NCBI GenBank assembly: GCA_035063885.1
Contig: JAPSFM010000001.1
Span: forward strand, 97,315-161,314
Length of the DNA: 64,000 nucleotides
Direction of reading: 5' to 3'
From: CAADGY01 sp900696665
GTDB lineage: Bacteria > Acidobacteriota > Terriglobia > Bryobacterales > Bryobacteraceae
Position 1 is the first letter of the stretch. Every line of letters starts with the position of its first letter. Both the position numbers and the translations under genes were made by a program. The notes beneath the pieces are model-generated. The model had not been told where the DNA came from. It searched no databases and was given only the letters and a program-made list of their open reading frames with translations. Shown piece after piece: positions 1-9,300 of the stretch.

Positions 1-1212
1 CGAGCGGGCGATGACGCGGCCGAAGCCATCCGTCAGTTCGACGCGCGCCGGTTTTTCAGCGCTCCAAGTGACGTTTACCGTCTGGGCTTCTCGAATTACG
101 CCGGCATCGCTTTGGAGCTGCTCAACCCTGTCGAGTGCACCCAGCTTAATGGCGGAAATCTCGAAATCCGACGCGGATTGCTGTTCGAGGAAGTATAGCC
201 CGGGGATCGTGCCCAGCGATTTCGGCGGGCGGCCCGTGCCGGACCGTTTCACCACCCCATCGGCGGTTTTCAGCCGCCAGTGGGAAGGAACGAACCGAAC
301 CTGTGGCTCTCTTCCCGCTGTATAAATGAGTGCCCGCAAGAGCATCGCGTAGTAATACTCCCACTGGAGATCCGAAACGAAGCCTTTCGCGGACATGGGC
401 ATCCGCCAGCTCAGGCCGTGATTCTGGAACCCGAACGCTACAATCCGCCCCTTACCGAATGAGGTCGTGGCCGCGATAGGCCGGCCGGCCGCCGATTCGA
501 TCAGCACCGTAGCTCCCGGAGCCGGGCGGTAGGCGTATTCCTCCAGGTATTCGAATGGGAAGGTCTCAACCGGGATGCCCCTCGTAATGTAGTGCTCCGC
601 AACTCGCTTCCATTCGCCGGCCGGGGCGGACGGAGGCTCGACTTCGTTGTATGGTCTGGATGGAGGCGCGGGCGCGGCGGCGGGCGCGAGCGGCGATAAC
701 TCATTCTCCATGGGACGCAGCAGCACCAATCCGGCGCCTTCGCGAACGCGCTTCAGAAGCGCCTCGCGGGATTTGGGTGTGAGCGCCTCCCAGCCATGGT
801 TCAGTTGCAACAGGACCGTATCGAAATGCTTTGCTGATGCCAGTTCCTGTTCCAGGTACGAATAGATCAGACTCAGGTCGCCTCTTTCGGCGCGGGCGCC
901 GTAGTCCCGTCCAAAGCACATCGTCCATTTATTTCTGTCGAATGCAGAGTCGATGGTGACCGAAGTCACGTCCAGCGACAGTCTTTGCATCAGCTCCACC
1001 AGAGTACGTCCCTCGCTGACTGAAGGCACGGCGAGCAGCTTTATGGGTCCGCCAGGCAGCGGGTTGGCCCACTTTACGTGCGGGGTTTGAACGTTGAGCG
1101 TGTAAGGTTCCTCGAAGCGCTTTCCGCTTCCTTGCCGGCGGCCCATGCCGACGTCCTGCGCGGCTGCGGCAACCGCAAAACAGACGATTAGCGGTGTGAA
1201 CCATTCCCTCAT
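1..1212 (-). CDS. Secreted glutamine amidotransferase-like protein, 3' part missing
   Basis: An open minus-strand frame runs from an ATG at 1212 to the left edge without a stop, so 404 residues are visible and the C-terminus lies outside the window. A short hydrophobic N-terminus ending near AVAAAAQ looks like a signal peptide. The middle has the alternating strand/helix pattern of a class I glutamine amidotransferase-like (ThuA-type) flavodoxin fold, with a line reading LLQLNHGWEAL then a segment about opening and closing of a 'fragment' such as SFGKGRIVAFGFQNHG, typical of proteins that carry a trehalose-utilisation-like domain. I see no obvious catalytic triad, so enzymatic activity is not claimed. 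It is divergent from the sugar isomerase at 1411, across about 200 bp that should hold both promoters. Family assignment is inference from fold-like patterns. Confidence 0.7.
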   Translation of the reverse strand, partial: MREWFTPLIVCFAVAAAAQDVGMGRRQGSGKRFEEPYTLNVQTPHVKWANPLPGGPIKLLAVPSVSEGRTLVELMQRLSLDVTSVTIDSAFDRNKWTMCFGRDYGARAERGDLSLIYSYLEQELASAKHFDTVLLQLNHGWEALTPKSREALLKRVREGAGLVLLRPMENELSPLAPAAAPAPPSRPYNEVEPPSAPAGEWKRVAEHYITRGIPVETFPFEYLEEYAYRPAPGATVLIESAAGRPIAATTSFGKGRIVAFGFQNHGLSWRMPMSAKGFVSDLQWEYYYAMLLRALIYTAGREPQVRFVPSHWRLKTADGVVKRSGTGRPPKSLGTIPGLYFLEQQSASDFEISAIKLGALDRVEQLQSDAGVIREAQTVNVTWSAEKPARVELTDGFGRVIARS

Positions 1213-1410
1213 GGATATGTAAAAAGGACCCTGATATCTATTTCCGAACAACAACGATTCTATCGCTTGAGCGCAGGGGGCCGGAAAAGAGGCGCCGCCG
1301 GCCATCCGTTTCGGCTTGTATATTCAACCCATTTGCGATATTCCAGTATTGATCGTGTGGGACTCGTGGCAGTTGATGCCGCGTATCTTATACACCAGCG
1401 GAGGAATAGT

Positions 1411-2358
1411 TTGAGCAAACGTACTTCGATCGGTTCATGGGCCTTCACCATCGGCCCCTATGCAAGCAATCCTATTGATTTTGAAACCGTGTGTGATAAG
1501 CTGAAGGCCCTCGGATTCGATGGTGTGGAGCTTGGCGCGTTTCCACCCCATCCGAATCCCGGCAACCCGAACGGTCCTGACGACAACTGGCCTGGAGCCA
1601 TGCCGGAGCCCTCGCGGCGGCGGGAGCTTGCTGCGCGCATGAAAGAACGGGGGCTCGGATTCAGCGGTATGGCTGCGAATCTGTGGGGCGAAAAGCTGAT
1701 CAACACGGACGATCAGACAAAATACATTTCCGAATTCCGGAAGAACTCGGAGTTCGCGCGCGACGTGGGAATTCAGGGTATCCGCGTCGATTGTGTGCAA
1801 CCTCCGACCATCCATCGCGAGATCGATTACAAGACGGCAATGGATCGAGTAGTTCGAACCTGGAAAGAGTGCAGCGATATCGCCGCCGATGCCGGCCAGT
1901 ACGTCACCTGGGAATTCGAACCGGGATTTGCGTTCAACAAGCCGGGCGATATTGTCAGGATTCACGATGCGGTAGATAAAGCCAATTTCGGCATTCAGTA
2001 CGATACGTGCCACGGGCAAATGGTGGGCGTGAACGGTGTGCGGCAGGAAGGCGAAAAGGAGACGTTTCCCAGCCAGGTGGAATTCATACGGTTCCTTTCC
2101 GGGCGCATCAACCATATTCATGTTATCGACTCCGACAACACCTGCCACAAAGATGCCGAAGGCAACGACGAGACATCCGCGCACCCGCCGTTTGGATTGG
2201 GCGTTCTCGACTTCGACAGTATCATGCCGGAATTGACGAAGGCGGCTCGCCTGTCGCACGACTGGTGGACTATCGATCTGTGCTTCTGGCCCGATGCGTG
2301 GGAAGCCACCGCGCGCTGCAAAACCAGGCTGGATCAGCTCGTAGAAAAGTACGGTTGA
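1411..2358 (+). CDS. Sugar phosphate isomerase/epimerase (TIM barrel)
   Basis: The 315-residue product reads as an AP-endonuclease-2-type TIM barrel: SIGSWAFTIGPY at the start, LGFDGVELGAFPPHP on the first strand, WEFEPGFAFN and IQYDTCHGQMVG later, and HIHVIDSD near the end, where Glu, Asp and His residues usually bind the metal. I chose the TTG at 1411 because GGAGG lies at 1400-1404 and the homologous part starts there; an upstream in-frame start at 1267 would add 48 unconvincing residues. It sits 29 bp before a Gfo/Idh/MocA oxidoreductase and the two probably act on one sugar or cyclitol. Such pairs are abundant in Acidobacteria. The exact substrate cannot be read from sequence. Confidence 0.88.
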   Translation: MSKRTSIGSWAFTIGPYASNPIDFETVCDKLKALGFDGVELGAFPPHPNPGNPNGPDDNWPGAMPEPSRRRELAARMKERGLGFSGMAANLWGEKLINTDDQTKYISEFRKNSEFARDVGIQGIRVDCVQPPTIHREIDYKTAMDRVVRTWKECSDIAADAGQYVTWEFEPGFAFNKPGDIVRIHDAVDKANFGIQYDTCHGQMVGVNGVRQEGEKETFPSQVEFIRFLSGRINHIHVIDSDNTCHKDAEGNDETSAHPPFGLGVLDFDSIMPELTKAARLSHDWWTIDLCFWPDAWEATARCKTRLDQLVEKYG

Positions 2359-2387
2359 GCACAAACCTCAAGGGAGAGATATCGGAC

Positions 2388-3554
2388 ATGGCGAAGGAAC
2401 TGCGTGTGGGAATGGTCGGCTATGGCTTCATGGGGCGGACTCATTCGAATGCTTATAAGCGGTTGAACGATTTCTTTGCCGTCGAGCACCGCCCGGTCCT
2501 GAAGGCGGTTTGCGCGAGGAAGCCCGAGAAGGCAAAGGCATTCGCCGAAACATGGGGCTATGAGCGCGTGGAGACGGACTGGAGAAAACTAGTGGAGGCG
2601 AAAGATATCGATCTGATCGACATCGCCTCACCCAATAACACACACTACGATATCGCTATTGCGGCCGCGCAAAACGGCAAAATGGTGCTGTGCGAGAAGC
2701 CTCTCGCGATGAATACTGCCGAAGCCGAGGAGATGGTGCAAGCCGTGGAGAAAGCGGGTGTCCCGAACATGGTCTGGTTTAACTACCGCCGTGTGCCTTC
2801 CATCTCACTGGCGAAACAGATTGTCGAGGAAGGCCGCACGGGCCGGCCGTTTCACTATCGTGCAACGTATCTGCAGGATTGGACCATCTCGGAAGACGTG
2901 CCGCAGGGGGGGCCTGCATTGTGGCGCCTAGACGTGGATGTCGCCGGCTCGGGTGTTACCGGCGATCTTCTGGCGCATTCCATCGATACCGCCATGTGGC
3001 TGAACGGAGCAATCTCACGGGTCGTCGCGAAAACCGAAACCTTCGTGAAAGAGCGTGAGCATGTGGAAACGGGCAAGCGGCAGCCGGTGGGAATAGACGA
3101 TGCCTGTATGTTTCTGGCGGAGTTTGCGAACGGCTCGATGGGTACCTTTGAATCGACGCGTTACGCGCGTGGACGCAAGAACTTCAACACGTTCGAGCTG
3201 AATGGCGAGCAGGGCAGCATCTACTTCGATCTCGAGGAACCGGAATATCTTCAATTCTTCGAGTACAAGCAGCTTCAGTCCGGCAGGAAAACGGAGTCAC
3301 ACCTGACCGGCTGGCGCAAAATTCATACGACCAATTCCGAGCATCCTTATATGAGCCGGTATTGGGTGCCCGGAACCACCATCGGCTACGAGCACACGTT
3401 TCTGAATGCTCTGGCTGATTTCGTGGACGGCATCGAATCGGGACGGCCAACTCAGCCCGATTTCCGCAATGCACTACAGACGCAGCGTGTTTGTGACGCG
3501 GTTCTCGAGTCCGCACAGTCCGGCCAATGGGTGGCTACGGGGGCTCAAGTGTAG
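2388..3554 (+). CDS. Gfo/Idh/MocA family oxidoreductase
   Basis: A 388-residue NAD(P)-dependent dehydrogenase of the glucose-fructose oxidoreductase/inositol dehydrogenase family. The N-terminal Rossmann fold shows GMVGYGFMGRTHSNAY, and the family lysine is in CEKPLAMN. The C-terminal half is the alpha/beta substrate domain. The start is the ATG at 2388, with AGGGAG upstream. No signal peptide is visible, so it should be cytoplasmic, unlike the Tat-exported relative at 52524. It forms a two-gene unit with the isomerase before it and ends 6 bp before the radical SAM gene, so all three may be co-transcribed. Likely role is oxidation or epimerisation of a sugar or inositol; substrate unknown. 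Confidence 0.92.
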   Translation: MAKELRVGMVGYGFMGRTHSNAYKRLNDFFAVEHRPVLKAVCARKPEKAKAFAETWGYERVETDWRKLVEAKDIDLIDIASPNNTHYDIAIAAAQNGKMVLCEKPLAMNTAEAEEMVQAVEKAGVPNMVWFNYRRVPSISLAKQIVEEGRTGRPFHYRATYLQDWTISEDVPQGGPALWRLDVDVAGSGVTGDLLAHSIDTAMWLNGAISRVVAKTETFVKEREHVETGKRQPVGIDDACMFLAEFANGSMGTFESTRYARGRKNFNTFELNGEQGSIYFDLEEPEYLQFFEYKQLQSGRKTESHLTGWRKIHTTNSEHPYMSRYWVPGTTIGYEHTFLNALADFVDGIESGRPTQPDFRNALQTQRVCDAVLESAQSGQWVATGAQV

Positions 3555-3560
3555 CGCTGC

Positions 3561-5129
3561 ATGAGGGCTTCCCCCAACCCTGTTCAGCCGGACGATGCGG
3601 TCTACCGCGAGAATCTGCGGTTGAATCAGGTGGAATACTACCTGGAACACATCCACCTGCTCTCGCAGCCAAGATGCCTTGGAATTGTGTTGGGGAATGC
3701 CTGCAACCTCCGTTGCGTTCACTGCTATCAGGCAAAGAACAGTGATAACCTGCTGCGGCCCGCCGCCATCGGGCGGGAACTGCGCCGGGAATTCATGGCG
3801 ATGTATCCGTACCTGGATACGCTGAGAATCCAAGGCGGCGAAGTGTTTGCCATTCCTGAATTTCAGGACCTGGTCGACGACGTTGCTTCGGTAGCGGCCC
3901 GCCCGCTGTTGAGCATCAGCACAAACGGCACGCTCATCGATGACGTGTGGGCCGAGCGGATGGTCCGGACGCCGTTCCGGGCGGTTACCGTCTCCATCGA
4001 TGCAGCGCACGCCAACACCTTTGCGCGGCTGCGCCGCGGAGCGGATCTCGCAACGGTTCTCGCGAATGTGGCTCGTGTCCAGGAATGGAAGCGGCGGCTC
4101 GAAACCGCTTGGCCAACCCTGAATTCGTTCTTCGTCATCCTGCGGTCGAATTTCCGGGAGATTCCCGACTACCTCGAGCTTATGAGTGAGCTCGGGATTG
4201 ACGAGGTCGCCCTGCAGACGATGGAGGTCAACCGGGAGAATTCATCGCGGGAGCCGGGGCTGGAACAGCGTGAAGCCATTCTGGACCCGGCCGAAGTGCA
4301 GGAGGTTCACTCGGTTCTGAAGAGCGCGTTCGCCCGGTATCGGGGCGCCTTTCAAATGATCCGTGTCAGCGGAGTTCGCGTGCTGTTTGACGCGCAGGGC
4401 CTGGACTCTTCGTTTCTCGAAGAGGAGCAATGCGGCCTGTATCCGGAGAGCGGCGTGTTCGACCGCGGCAGAGACGGCTTTGCGCTTTGCCCGAATCCTT
4501 GGACCACGCTTTTCGTGGCCGAAAACGGAAACGTGCATCTTTGTTTTTTGTCCGAACCCATCGGTAATTTGTATGAAACTCCGCTGTCGCGTTTGTGGAA
4601 TTCACCGGCGGCGGTAGCCAAGCGCAGCGATATCATCGCCGGGCGTTACGCCGCCTCGGGCTGCTCGCAACGCTGGTGTTCCTGGCGCGAAGGCAACCGC
4701 CGTGCTCCATCAGACGGAAAGCGCATCAGGCAACTGCTGGCCGAGTTCGGAGAAATGCGCCGGAGAGCCGCTTCGCTCCTGCCTGACGCGCCCTCCACGG
4801 CTCGGTACCCTTCGGCATTGCCCGCACTGCGGAGGCTATTCACTTCCAAGGACCGCCGCATTGCCGAACTCGAATGCCTGTTCCGCCAACTCTGCGATAC
4901 GAACACTGCGATCCACGAGAACGGCCGGAGGTACATCGATGAATTGGAGCAGCGGATCGAGGCGTTACAGACGCACGCGAACCACCTCGAAGCAAAGACG
5001 GAAAAAGCGGTGGCGGATTTCCACGCGATACAAGACGAATTCCAGCGCCTCCGGCGGCCCCTGTCTATGCGCGCCGCACACCAGATGGTTGCCTTATGGG
5101 CGAGAATGACAAGACAGCCGAAGCGGTGA
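3561..5129 (+). CDS. Radical SAM/SPASM-like protein with C-terminal coiled coil
   Basis: The 522-residue protein has the CxxxCxxC cluster motif at residues 48-55 (CNLRCVHC), followed by the usual radical SAM elements (RIQGGEVFAIPEF, SISTNGTLID, TVSIDAAH). A cysteine-rich stretch around residues 295-380 with CGLY, ALCPNPW, VHLCFL and CSQRWCSW resembles a SPASM auxiliary cluster domain. The last about 110 residues are charged and heptad-like (ELECLFRQL, YIDELEQRIEAL), suggesting a coiled coil that may mediate partner binding. SPASM proteins usually mature peptides or other enzymes, or modify glycans or lipids. No precursor peptide is evident nearby. It starts 6 bp after the oxidoreductase stop. 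The DUF1175 gene follows, so its functional partner could be on either side. Confidence 0.85.
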   Translation: MRASPNPVQPDDAVYRENLRLNQVEYYLEHIHLLSQPRCLGIVLGNACNLRCVHCYQAKNSDNLLRPAAIGRELRREFMAMYPYLDTLRIQGGEVFAIPEFQDLVDDVASVAARPLLSISTNGTLIDDVWAERMVRTPFRAVTVSIDAAHANTFARLRRGADLATVLANVARVQEWKRRLETAWPTLNSFFVILRSNFREIPDYLELMSELGIDEVALQTMEVNRENSSREPGLEQREAILDPAEVQEVHSVLKSAFARYRGAFQMIRVSGVRVLFDAQGLDSSFLEEEQCGLYPESGVFDRGRDGFALCPNPWTTLFVAENGNVHLCFLSEPIGNLYETPLSRLWNSPAAVAKRSDIIAGRYAASGCSQRWCSWREGNRRAPSDGKRIRQLLAEFGEMRRRAASLLPDAPSTARYPSALPALRRLFTSKDRRIAELECLFRQLCDTNTAIHENGRRYIDELEQRIEALQTHANHLEAKTEKAVADFHAIQDEFQRLRRPLSMRAAHQMVALWARMTRQPKR

Positions 5130-5263
5130 ATTATGACTCCACGATCGCTACAGCGCCACGGCAGCCCGGGAGTCGGCAGACGCCAACGGATCGGGGCGGC
5201 TGGCTGCCTGCTGTTCTATGCCATCAGGTCTCGAAAGGGATTGGCGGCGGGAGGGCGCTTAAG

Positions 5264-6319
5264 TTGACACCGGCGTTCACTCATTTTCGGATGCCCCGCC
5301 GGCGCGCGCGTCTGCTCGTGGCAGTGCCGCTCGGGGTTGCCGCCACACTGGCCGTAAACCTCGCCGGGTGCTCTAGCGAAGGATCGGGGACACTCCTTTT
5401 CGAGGCCTCGCCGGAGCGCCTGCCTGCCGATGGTTTTTCGCACTCGATCTTGCGCGTGCGCTCGCAATCCGGCGAGGAGTTGAAGGCTTCCTTCAGAGTG
5501 TTGGAAGGAGCGAGGTCGGTGCGGCTTGCCGGTTCGAGTGTGTACGCGAGGATTCTGCCGGGAACCGCACTCCTGGAAGCGCGCGCGCCAGGGTATTGTC
5601 CGGTGCGCTTGCGTATCGAGACGCTTCCTTTCTTTGGTGATCGTGCAGGCGATGGTACGCCCGACTTTCTTTGTCTCGACTCTTTAGATGACCGCAACGC
5701 CTTTCGCCGATGGTTTTGTTTCATCGCCGAAGCGCAGTATTTCCGTGAGCCCTCCGGGCTACCGGGGGAAGTGGACGACTGCGCTGCGTTGGCCCGCTTC
5801 GCCTATCGTGAAGCGCTGCGCCAGCACGACGGAGAGTGGGCCGACAGGCTTGACGTTCCGTTCCTGCCCTCGGCGCCCGACGTGGGGAAGTACCACTTGC
5901 CGCACACTCCCCTGGGACCGAGAGTGTTCCGGATCCTTCCCGGTCCGTTTGAGTCTGGTGATCTGAACGGGCCGGCATACGCCGAATTTGCCGATGCGCA
6001 AACGCTGATGCGCCTGAATTCGCACTTTATTTCGCGAGACGTGCAGCGGGCGGTACCCGGTGACATGCTTTTCTTCCGCCAGTTGGAACAGGACCTTCCG
6101 TTCCACCTGATGATCTATCTGGGGAAGAGTCAACTGGAGCCGGACTCGTTGAACCGCGTCGTCTACCATACCGGTCCCATTGGCGAAGAGAAAGGGGAGA
6201 TTCGCCGCCCCGCCCTGGACGAACTCAATCGTCATCCTTCTCCCCGATGGCGTCCGGTACCCGGCAACACCAACTTTCTTGGTGTGTATCGTTGGAATAT
6301 ACTTCGAGGGACTCATTGA
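5264..6319 (+). CDS. DUF1175 (YfaT/MagC-like) lipoprotein
   Basis: The protein has a basic n-region (MPRRRARLL), a hydrophobic core and a lipobox-like LAGC, so it is probably a lipoprotein. The body matches the pattern I know for DUF1175, the partner of bacterial alpha-2-macroglobulins in the E. coli yfa and Pseudomonas mag clusters. Two segments resemble an NlpC/P60-type catalytic pair: VDDCAALARFAYRE (Cys) and LPFHLMIYLG (His). That a peptidase is present is my inference. The start is ambiguous: TTG at 5264 has GGGAGG eight bases upstream, while ATG at 5291 gives a more standard signal peptide. Its TGA overlaps the ATG of the macroglobulin gene at 6319, which implies translational coupling. 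Confidence 0.82.
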   Translation: MTPAFTHFRMPRRRARLLVAVPLGVAATLAVNLAGCSSEGSGTLLFEASPERLPADGFSHSILRVRSQSGEELKASFRVLEGARSVRLAGSSVYARILPGTALLEARAPGYCPVRLRIETLPFFGDRAGDGTPDFLCLDSLDDRNAFRRWFCFIAEAQYFREPSGLPGEVDDCAALARFAYREALRQHDGEWADRLDVPFLPSAPDVGKYHLPHTPLGPRVFRILPGPFESGDLNGPAYAEFADAQTLMRLNSHFISRDVQRAVPGDMLFFRQLEQDLPFHLMIYLGKSQLEPDSLNRVVYHTGPIGEEKGEIRRPALDELNRHPSPRWRPVPGNTNFLGVYRWNILRGTH

Positions 6320-9300
6320 TGCAGATTCGTTCGGCGGTCGTTGGTGCAGCATTCCTGTTGCTGGGCGTGCCGTCTGTGGCGCAATTGGACGAAGGGCGGG
6401 AGTACTTTTCGCTGAGCACGGAGAGAACTTTCGCTCCGGGCGAAAAGCCCACCATACGGTTATGGGCGCAGGGTGTCGGCACGCTGCAATTTCGTGTATA
6501 CCGTGTGAAGGACCCGATCAAGTTCTTTGTAAACCTGCCCGATCCTCACCGGTTTGGCGGCCAACCTCCGCGTCCTCCTCGCGAGTTGACTCTTTTGGAG
6601 CGTTTCCACCGCTGGAAATACCGGTCGCGCACCTGGCTTCGCAACGTCGTGCGGCAGCAATACCCGCCCGAATCGCGGCGGCTCATACGGACGGCGCTCG
6701 CTGAGCGGAATCAGCAGCGCGTACAGCGCGGCGCGGCTACCGCTACGGAGTACGCGGACGTGCCGGTGCTGAACAAGCAGCAACTCGTTTCCGTCTGGAT
6801 ACAGAGTGTTCCGCGGGGAAACCGCTGGGATTCGCAGACTGTACCCGTGGATGTGAAGGAGAAAGGTGTCTACCTGGTCGAAGCAACGAACGGGAATTTA
6901 CAGGCATACACCATCATCTCCGTAACGAACCTCGCCGTCATTTCCAAAGGATCGCCGGGCAAAATCAGCGCGCGCGTTGTAGATCGTTCGACGGGCGCTC
7001 CGTTGAAGGGATGTCAGATCGTTGTCTGGTCGGAGGAAAAGCAGCAAGCCAAACTCGAAACTAACGACGAGGGTCTGGCGGAAGCCGCCGTCGCTTTAGC
7101 GGATCCCGAAAATGTTCTGATGCTCGCCACTTATCGCGACGACTTCGCGGCCGGAGCACTCTACGGTTGGAACTTGCGAACGGACCGGCAGATGTCGGCC
7201 TATGTCTATACGGACCGCCCCGTTTACCGGCCGGGTCATACGGTTTACTTCCGCGCCATTCTCAGATTGCGATCGCCCGAGGGCTATCAGCTTCCGCCGC
7301 GGAGCGCGTTTCAGTTACAGATTCAGGATCCGGAAGGCAAACCGGTCTTTCGCCGCAATGTGACGCCGTCGGCGATGGGGACGGTGCATGGCGAGTTCAA
7401 GCTTCCGGAAACTTCGGCGTTAGGCTATCACTCGGTGGAACTACGCAGCGGCGAGGCCTACATCGGAAGCGGCGGGTTTCATGTGGAGGAGTATCTGAAG
7501 CCCGAATACGAGGTTCGGGTTACGCCGGGAAAAAGCCGGGTACTGCTTGGCGAAGAGGTATCGGCGGCCATCGAAGCACGCTACTATTTTGGCGAGCCGG
7601 TAGCAAATGCCAAGGTGACGTGGGTCGTTCACCGTGCGCGATATTTCCCTCCCGATTACGCGGACGAATTCGACTCAGAAGATCCCCGATTTCAGGACGA
7701 CGGGTTTGGAAGCGAACAGATCTTTGAGCAAACCGGCGCTCTCGACGCGTCCGGAAAGCTCAGCGTCCGCTTTCGGACCGAAGCGGCTCCGCACGATCTG
7801 CGTTATCGCATCGAGGCCCGCGTCACTGATGCCGCCAACCGCGAGATTTCCGGGACTGGATTCGTGCTGGGGACCGCCGGCCCGTATTTCGTACACATCG
7901 AGCCCGAACAATACGTGTATAAACCCGGTGAAACGGCTGTATTCCGGATTGAAGCACGGAACTACGATGGGCAAGCGGTTCCGAATGTCCCGTATCGCGT
8001 AGATCTTATGGAGCAGCGAGACGGGCAGGAAAGCAGCGTGTTCCAATCCGCTAGCGGACAGACAGATGCCAGTGGCAACGCCCGCGCGGGGCTGGCGGTT
8101 CGAGCAGGGTCGCTGATCGCCCGCGTAAGCTCGACGACGCCCGAAGGACGCACCGTGCAGGACCGGACATGGCTATGGGTGAGCGGAGGCACCGAATGGT
8201 ACGGCGAGCGGTCCCAGCGTGTAGAGATTATTCCTGACAAAAAGTCGTATCGCGGCGGCGACGTCGCGCGCCTGCTGATCGTGACGGGAGTACCGGAAGC
8301 CTGGGTCTGGGTGACCGCCGAGAGTGGAACGATTCACAGCTCGCAGCTTGTTCATGCCAGGCAGCCGGCGTTCACCATTGACATGCCGATCCGCGCGGAA
8401 TTCGCTCCCAACTTTTATGTCACGGCTACGTTTGTCCGCGAGAATCAGTTCTATCAGGGCACGAAGAGCGTCCGGGTTCCACCGGTGCAGCAGGAGCTGA
8501 AGGTCTCGATCAAATCTTCCGCATTGCAATTCAAGCCCGGCGGATCCGGGACGTTCACAATTGAGGCTACTGACCATCAGGGCCGGCCCGTGGCGGCAGA
8601 GTTCAGTCTCGGGGTGGTCGACGAGGCGATTTACGCCATTCGCCGCGAAGCTGCACAGGACATCGTTTCGTTCTTCTACGGCAGGGCTTACAACCAGGTG
8701 AGCACGGACTCGTCGCTCAACTATTTCTTCTATGGGGAAGCCGGAAAGCGGCGGATGCAGTTGGCGCGCATCCGTCAGTCCGCGGCGCGAGCCCAGTTTA
8801 AGCCGCAGCAGTTTGTGGAGCCGGAGATCCGAAAGCTGTTTCCCGATACGATACGGTGGATCGCCGATTTGCGCACGAATTCCAACGGACGCGCGGAAGT
8901 CAAGGTGGAGTACCCGGATTCGCTCACCACCTGGCGCGCTACAGCGCGCGGCGTCACCGCCGATACCAAGGTTGGCAGCGCTATCGAGCGCACTATCGTC
9001 CGCAAAAACCTGGTTCTGCGGCTGGCAACGCCGCGATTCTTCACGGAAGGCGATGAGGTCACCATCCGGGCCATTGTCCAGAATTACCTGGAAGAGCAGA
9101 AGACGGTTCGCATTTCACTCGATGTGAAAGGCATAGAGATGATAGGGGGCGCCGCCCGCGACATGACGGTACCCAGCCGCGGTGAGGTGCAGACTGATTT
9201 CCGCGTGCGGGCCAAGGCTCCGGGCAAGGCTGTGCTACTGGGCAAAGCGCTGACGGATGAAGAATCGGACGCGCTCGAGTTGACGGTGCCGGTGAACCCC

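Noticed and set aside
1435..2364. 309-residue open frame on the minus strand, opposite the sugar isomerase
   Set aside because: It mirrors a well-supported TIM-barrel gene, has no family resemblance, and is explained by GC-rich codon periodicity.
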